A stretch of DNA of 36,920 bases from the NCBI GenBank assembly GCA_011049715.1, contig DRHF01000358.1:1-36920 (forward strand), in the 5' to 3' direction. This DNA is from Desulfobacterales bacterium (GTDB taxonomy: Bacteria; Desulfobacterota; Desulfobacteria; Desulfobacterales; UBA2156). Position 1 is the first letter of the stretch, and each line of letters opens with the position of its first letter. The notes under the pieces were generated by a model that had not been told where the DNA came from, did not search any database, and saw only the letters and a list, made by a program, of their open reading frames with translations. Made by a program: the position numbers and the translations under genes. Positions 33,109 to 36,920 of the stretch are shown here, piece after piece.

Positions 33109-33620
33109 CGTTCATACCCTCCTTTTTTTTTCAATAAGGCCGTTAAAGACAATAACCGGTTGAGGAATGACAAACAAAAAAGTAAAGTTACAGAATAAAG
33201 GTGAAATTGCTTATCGTATTCGATGAACGCCGGCCTCTCAGTCTTACGCAACATCTTTTCCTGGTTGCTGATGTTTCTTTCGATCTCTTTTATGTCCGCG
33301 TCAGTGAGCCGGGTGGCTATTTTTTTTATGATATAACCTTCTATAATTCTACGAATTTCAAAGACTTCTCGAACCTGCTGTGTCGTAAACTTGCTAATTT
33401 CAACGCCTTTTCCCGAAACAAAGGCTACCATGCCTTCCTGGCTTAGTTCTAATAGGGCTTCTCTTACCGGTGTGCGAGAAACCCCCAGGGCCTCGGCCAG
33501 TCGCTTCTCGTTATGCAGCTCACCCGGCTCGAGTGCGCCGGTGATGATCAGTTCTTTGAGCTTATCATATGCCTGTTCTTTCAGTGACTTAGCACGAGAA
33601 ATAGGTATGATTTGCTCCAT
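33105..33620 (-). pseudogene. Truncated duplicate of the GntR/FCD regulator
   Basis: Residues 1-141 are nearly identical to the full-length regulator encoded at 26424-27101. After FHLY the frame switches to 30 unrelated residues read from the leader of the binding-protein gene. The winged helix is intact and the Shine-Dalgarno and start are conserved, so a stable short product could still bind DNA. The C-terminal two-thirds of the FCD ligand domain is lost, so it should not respond to effector. It overlaps the downstream gene by four bases. Whether it is junk or a functional competitor of the full-length copy cannot be told from sequence. Confidence 0.85.
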
Positions 33621-33648
33621 TCCGTATTTCCTTTCTGAAAAAATTTGA
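33195..33648. repeat. 454-bp direct repeat, copy 2
   Basis: This is the counterpart of 26676-27129. The upstream match ends at 33648, only 28 bases beyond the start codon, so the promoter region was not duplicated. Confidence 0.9.
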
Positions 33649-33690
33649 TAAAAAACGACCCGAGCCGGGTGATCGCTTCGCTTAATGGAG

Positions 33691-33708
33691 TATTTAATAT
33701 ATTAAATA
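33691..33708. promoter_or_regulatory. Perfect 18-bp AT-rich palindrome between divergent gntR genes
   Basis: TATTTAATATATTAAATA is a perfect palindrome 71 bases upstream of the truncated gntR start. It also lies upstream of the divergent GntR gene. It is a candidate operator controlling the second liv operon. Confidence 0.45.
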
Positions 33709-33830
33709 TCGCATACAGATATCGATGGGGGATGTCAAGAAATATTTTTAAATTGTGAGCCTCTTTTTTGAACCGCAAAAATCGCAGCCAGGATCAATAC
33801 GCTAAATTCGATGGGGATTGGCAAAATCAT

Positions 33831-33866
33831 TTGACATGAAATATTGTATGTAGTATGCAACATGCT
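33831..33866 (+). promoter_or_regulatory. Sigma-70-type promoter with operator-like dyad
   Basis: TTGACA (33831-33836), a 17-base spacer and TATGCA (33854-33859) make a good -35/-10 pair for the divergent GntR gene. TTGTAT and ATGCAA around a 5-base centre overlap the -10, an arrangement typical of FCD-type autoregulation. Confidence 0.5.
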
Positions 33867-33930
33867 GTAAAAGTGTACTTGGATGGAAGCCGATCTTGGC
33901 CTAAACACTGCAAACCATATTCTACATAAA

Positions 33931-34587
33931 ATGGACAACTTAATTAAATTAGAGCAGCCGGGGACGTTACAAAATCAAGCCTATAAAAGAATCAAAACTC
34001 TTCTAATCAGCAGCCAACTGGAATTTGATGAAGTCTATTCCGCAAACCACTTTGCTGAGATTTTAGGTGTGTCGCGTACCCCCATTCGAGAGGCGCTTTT
34101 GCAACTGACAGCCGAGGGTTTTTTTGTTTCTTTACGCGGGCGCGGCTTTAAAATAAAGGAATTTTCCGAAAAAGAAATTCAAGATTTCTTCGAGACGCGC
34201 AAAATGATCGAAGCCTATGTCATCGAGCAGTTGGTTGATGAAGTCACTGAGGAGGATTTAAAGCCGCTTGATGAGAGCTTAGAGCAGATGATCAATGGCC
34301 ACAAAAAGTCAGGATCTTACAACTTTCTGGAAGCTGATAAGTCTTTTCATATGAATCTGATACGTCGTTATGAGAATAGTTTGCTGGTATCGATTATGGG
34401 AAATATCAGGGATTTTATTTCCATATTAGGCCAAAAAGCGCTGGCAAGTCCCGGCAGAGCCGAGGAGGTCATTCAGGAACATCAAGATATTCTTGAGGCA
34501 CTTCACCAAAAGGACAAAATGGAGGCGGTTAGGGCGATTAAATACCACCTTGATGCGACTGAAAAGTCCTTGCTCGAAAATTTATAG
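33931..34587 (+). CDS. GntR-family regulator (FCD type), second paralogue
   Basis: This 218-residue regulator has the winged helix AEILGVSRTPIREALLQLTA and an FCD ligand domain (KSFHMNLIRRY, QEHQDILEAL, IKYHLDATEKS). It is related to, but clearly distinct from, the regulator of operon 1. The start is uncertain: ATG 33931 fits the family, while ATG 33883 in frame adds 16 residues; neither has a strong ribosome-binding site. It is followed by the nitrilase-like and cupin genes on the same strand, and lies divergent from the second liv operon, so it may control both. Confidence 0.88.
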   Translation: MDNLIKLEQPGTLQNQAYKRIKTLLISSQLEFDEVYSANHFAEILGVSRTPIREALLQLTAEGFFVSLRGRGFKIKEFSEKEIQDFFETRKMIEAYVIEQLVDEVTEEDLKPLDESLEQMINGHKKSGSYNFLEADKSFHMNLIRRYENSLLVSIMGNIRDFISILGQKALASPGRAEEVIQEHQDILEALHQKDKMEAVRAIKYHLDATEKSLLENL

Positions 34588-34650
34588 AAAAACAAACCTA
34601 AAAAATTGAGCATTTGAGACGTAATTCATTGAGTTCAAGAGAGGTGAAAA

Positions 34651-35421
34651 ATGAGAATCACGAGCATTCAACTGGGAATGAAAGATAGGCCGAAAGATGA
34701 AACGGTTGAGCATGCCCTCAGTTTGGTAGACCAGGCCTCTGAAAGTGACCTTATTCTGCTTCCTGAAATTTGGCCCTGTGGTTTTTTTTCATTCGACAGA
34801 TACCGCAGCGATAGCGAATCATTAGATGGTCCAACGGTAACAGCTTTCAAACAAAAAGCCCGAGTCCACAAAGCTCATATTTTGATGGGTAGCCTGGTTG
34901 AAAACCAGGGCCAGCATTTTTATAACACCAGTGTCTTTATCAATCCCCAGGGGGAAATTGTTGCCTGTTATCGCAAAATCCACCTGTTTGGCTATCAATC
35001 TGACGAGACCCAGATCCTGACTCCAGGTCAGGAAGTCGTGGTGACCGACACGCCCTGGGGGGGCTGCGGGTTTTCAACTTGCTATGACTTACGCTTTCCC
35101 GAGCTCTTTCGCCGTATGGTGGATCAAGGTGCCAGGTTCTTTTTAATTGCTTCGGCCTGGCCGTATGTCCGTTTGGAGGCCTGGAAACTCTTTAACCGGG
35201 CCCGGGCGCACGAAAACCTTGCTTTCCTCATCTCCTGTAATTCTGCCGGTACCAACGGAGGCAAGCAATACGCCGGACACAGTATGATCGTTGATCCACT
35301 GGGGCAGGTGGTTGCCGAGGGTGGGGAACACGAGGAACTGGTTTCTGCTGAAATCGATCCGGGGCTTGTTGATTCAGTCCGGCAGGATTTCAGCGCCCTG
35401 GATGACCGGGTCCTAAATTAA
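34651..35421 (+). CDS. Nitrilase-superfamily C-N hydrolase (omega-amidase-like)
   Basis: The 256-residue hydrolase has the superfamily triad: Glu39 in LLPEIW, Lys109 in YRKIHLFG and Cys144 in FSTCYDLRFPELFR. The IHLFG and CYDLRFPE contexts resemble Nit2-type omega-amidases, which cleave terminal amides of short dicarboxylates, rather than true nitrilases. It is cytoplasmic. GAGAGGTG precedes ATG 34651. It lies between a GntR gene and a cupin gene, across from the amide-type transporter, which supports an amide-degrading role. Confidence 0.9.
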   Translation: MRITSIQLGMKDRPKDETVEHALSLVDQASESDLILLPEIWPCGFFSFDRYRSDSESLDGPTVTAFKQKARVHKAHILMGSLVENQGQHFYNTSVFINPQGEIVACYRKIHLFGYQSDETQILTPGQEVVVTDTPWGGCGFSTCYDLRFPELFRRMVDQGARFFLIASAWPYVRLEAWKLFNRARAHENLAFLISCNSAGTNGGKQYAGHSMIVDPLGQVVAEGGEHEELVSAEIDPGLVDSVRQDFSALDDRVLN

Positions 35422-35468
35422 ATCAAATAAAATTTTAAACGCAAACAGAAAGGCAGAAAGGGTTGACA

Positions 35469-35828
35469 ATGATCAAAGAACATTTGGAATTTTTCACATT
35501 GGACCTTTCATCCGACTGGGAAACCCCGGCCGGATATCCGGATGGTGTCGAGCAGAAGATTCTGGCCGGATCGCTGGACGAGGATAACAAAAAGGGGTCC
35601 CGAACACGCCTGCTGCGTTTTCAACCGGGTGCCTTCACCACAAAACCATTTGAACACGATTACTGGGAAGAGGTATTTCTGGTTTCAGGAACCTTGACGG
35701 TCGGGGGAGAGACTTTTCAGCCTTACACATATGCCTGTCGACCGCCGCACACCCCGCATGGCCCCTTTAGCAGTGAAGAGGGATGCCTGCTGGTCGAAAC
35801 CCATTTTTATGATATTTTAGAGGTTTAG
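35469..35828 (+). CDS. Small cupin-domain protein
   Basis: The 119-residue protein is a single-domain cupin. LLRFQPGAFTTKPFEHDYWEEVFLVSG corresponds to motif 1, here with His and Glu residues available for metal, and PPHTPHGPFSSEEG to motif 2. The acidic WEEVFLVSG region resembles ChrR-like or acetylacetone dioxygenase-like cupins. I chose ATG 35469, with AAAGGG upstream, over a TTG two codons earlier. It is 47 bases after the amidase gene and likely cotranscribed. Function unknown: enzyme, isomerase or sensor. Confidence 0.82.
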   Translation: MIKEHLEFFTLDLSSDWETPAGYPDGVEQKILAGSLDEDNKKGSRTRLLRFQPGAFTTKPFEHDYWEEVFLVSGTLTVGGETFQPYTYACRPPHTPHGPFSSEEGCLLVETHFYDILEV

Positions 35829-35853
35829 CATGCCGCGCATTTCAATCGAAGGA

Positions 35854-36207
35854 CCGCCGCTATCATTGGATAAAAAGCGGAATGCCGGTGGTGGCCGCCA
35901 AGTGGCCGTACGCTTTTCGCAATAAAATTGATGAACTCAGACTGGCGTTTCCGACCATCAAAAAATGGATGAAAATCCATAAGATCAAGACTGTGGCCAT
36001 TGTCCATGATGCCAAAGACGCCGTCAGCCGGGCATTGGGAACCATGGTCCTGCCGGGAGTGAGCAAGAACGGGGCCTTCAGATCGTGAACGAAAGCAACT
36101 ATGTGACCTATACGACCGGTGATTTTGACCTGCGGCCGCAGGTTACGCGATTAAAAGGTATGAAATTTGACAGTCTTGTGTTTGGTGGCGATTACATGGA
36201 CAGTGTC
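35854..36207 (+). pseudogene. Decayed ABC substrate-binding protein fragment
   Basis: A plus-strand frame reads MPVVAAKWPYAFRNKID, then IKKWMKIHKIKTVAIVHDAKD, typical of the first-lobe to hinge region of Liv-type binding proteins. Near 36075 one extra base shifts the frame; the homology resumes as NESNYVTYTTGDFDLRPQVT, then DSLVFGGDYMDSV. Both ends are missing and traces upstream to about 35854 are in other frames. It may be the remains of a receptor belonging to the amidase-cupin operon. Confidence 0.72.
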
Positions 36208-36213
36208 ATCCGC

Positions 36214-36421
36214 TGCTTCAGAAAATCCGCTGTCAATGATCGCCTTTTGACCCGGATGGATCTCTATTATCCTCTCGTATGTCTCACGGCCGTTTATCCC
36301 TTTGGGCATGATCATATCAGGGACAACCAAATCCACAAATTGTTCTTTCAAATATTCAATCGCTTCCTCACCACTTGAAACAGCCTCTGCATCGTAACCC
36401 AGCTTTGTTAAAATTCCATAT
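36214..36421 (-). pseudogene. Response-regulator receiver domain fragment
   Basis: A minus-strand frame reads ILTKLGYDAEAVSSGEEAIE, then FVDLVVPDMIMPKGINGRET, then HPGQKAIIDSGFSEA. This is the middle of a CheY-like receiver, including the phospho-acceptor Asp in PDMIMP. The wording is common in hybrid sensor kinases of Desulfobacterales. Both the first strand and the Lys-containing C-terminal part are missing. It abuts the binding-protein fragment within seven bases, marking a recombination junction. Confidence 0.72.
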
Positions 36422-36691
36422 GGGGATAACTATCTGATGTTGATTGGAAAAAAAATATAAAATCGAACCGGGCGAAATTTCAAACTAATTGTATTCTTTA
36501 CATTCTTAAAACACTGTGATGTTTTGGACCAAACTTAGATTGTGAATATCGTTTCTGTCTTTTTTCGATAGGAAAGGTACCCTTTAGGTCTGGCCTTCTT
36601 GATCAGATGCCTTTCTAAAGAATTTTTCTTTTCTTAAATACACCCAAAAAAACGCAGTTGTACCTTTTTTAACTATTTGACGGAGGATTTT
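36422..36691. other. Intergenic region upstream of the korA-like gene
   Basis: No gene is seen. The stretch is AT-rich and should contain the promoter for the downstream operon, but no clear -35/-10 pair stands out. A short AAAACA/TGTTTT dyad lies near 36510-36527. Confidence 0.4.
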
Positions 36692-36920
36692 ATGGCGTTG
36701 AGTCTGATGGAAGGAAACGAGGCGATCGGTTGGGGGGCTATCTCAGCGGGGTGCAAATTCTTCGCGGGATACCCAATTACACCGGCAACAACGATCTACA
36801 ACACCATGCTTAAATTGTTGCCCCCGATGGGTGGGGTGTGCATGCAAGGGGAGGATGAAATTGCTTCCATTGGATTCTGCCTTGGCGCATCCATGGCCGG
36901 TTTGAAAGTTATGACCGCTA
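36692..36920 (+). CDS. 2-oxoacid:acceptor oxidoreductase alpha subunit (partial)
   Basis: The first 76 codons are visible and the gene continues beyond the window. MEGNEAIGWGAISAGCKFFA, then GYPITPATTIYNTM, then GEDEIASIGFCLGASMAGLK match the pyrimidine-binding N-terminal domain of KorA-type alpha subunits, including the GYPITP motif that contacts thiamine diphosphate chemistry. Such enzymes oxidatively decarboxylate 2-oxoacids to acyl-CoA with reduction of ferredoxin. GGAGG lies five bases before ATG 36692. It probably opens a kor or vor operon and may link to omega-amidase products (2-oxoacids), though that is inference. Confidence 0.88.
   Translation, partial: MALSLMEGNEAIGWGAISAGCKFFAGYPITPATTIYNTMLKLLPPMGGVCMQGEDEIASIGFCLGASMAGLKVMTA

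Overview
The window looks like a chromosomal segment of a Gram-negative, probably sulfate-reducing or syntrophic Desulfobacterota bacterium. That placement is an inference from gene content: an ADP-forming acyl-CoA synthetase, a 2-oxoacid:acceptor oxidoreductase, several Liv-type ABC systems and a response-regulator fragment whose wording is familiar from Desulfobacterales. No rRNA, tRNA or CRISPR array was seen.

Layout. (1) 1-3000 is a gene graveyard. An intact class II Fic gene preceded by two tandem palindromes sits among 3' ends of a GDPD-like gene, an HsdM-like gene and an AlkA-like gene, with two diverged copies of a roughly 250-bp intergenic element. (2) 3014-3340 is a small SCP2-type lipid-binding protein with a terminator. 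(3) 9378-3433 (minus) is a cobW, MMPL/RND exporter, LolA-like and outer-membrane beta-barrel operon, a plausible envelope hydrophobe-transport module. (4) 9880-9515 is an NrdR-like zinc ribbon without an ATP-cone. (5) 10533-11576 is a QueG-like double [4Fe-4S] protein. (6) 14910-11597 (minus) holds a beta-alpha fused ADP-forming acyl-CoA synthetase, an amidohydrolase and a truncated paaK.

(7) 27101-15165 (minus) is one compact, repeatedly overlapping operon: gntR, AMP-forming acyl-CoA ligase, DUF2848, molybdenum hydroxylase large subunit, coxG-like, FAD subunit, [2Fe-2S] subunit, livH, livM, livG, livF and livK. It reads as import, hydroxylation and CoA-activation of one organic acid. The active-site loop differs from CO dehydrogenase, so the substrate is unknown. 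(8) 33620-27546 (minus) is a second Liv/Urt-like transporter with an amide/urea-type binding protein and an isochorismatase-family amidohydrolase. It is headed by a truncated, nearly identical copy of the gntR of operon 7, and the two copies form 454-bp direct repeats flanking about 6 kb.

(9) 33931-35828 (plus) is a divergent GntR regulator, a nitrilase-superfamily amidase and a cupin. (10) 35854-36421 holds a frameshifted binding-protein remnant abutting a response-regulator remnant. (11) 36692 to the end is the start of a KorA-like 2-oxoacid oxidoreductase alpha subunit.

Taken together, regions 6-9 look like a catabolic island for an organic acid and its amide, possibly an N-heterocycle or aromatic amide: uptake, C-N bond cleavage, Mo-dependent hydroxylation, CoA-thioester formation and energy recovery by the ADP-forming ligase. 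The individual families are supported by sequence. The joint pathway is inference.
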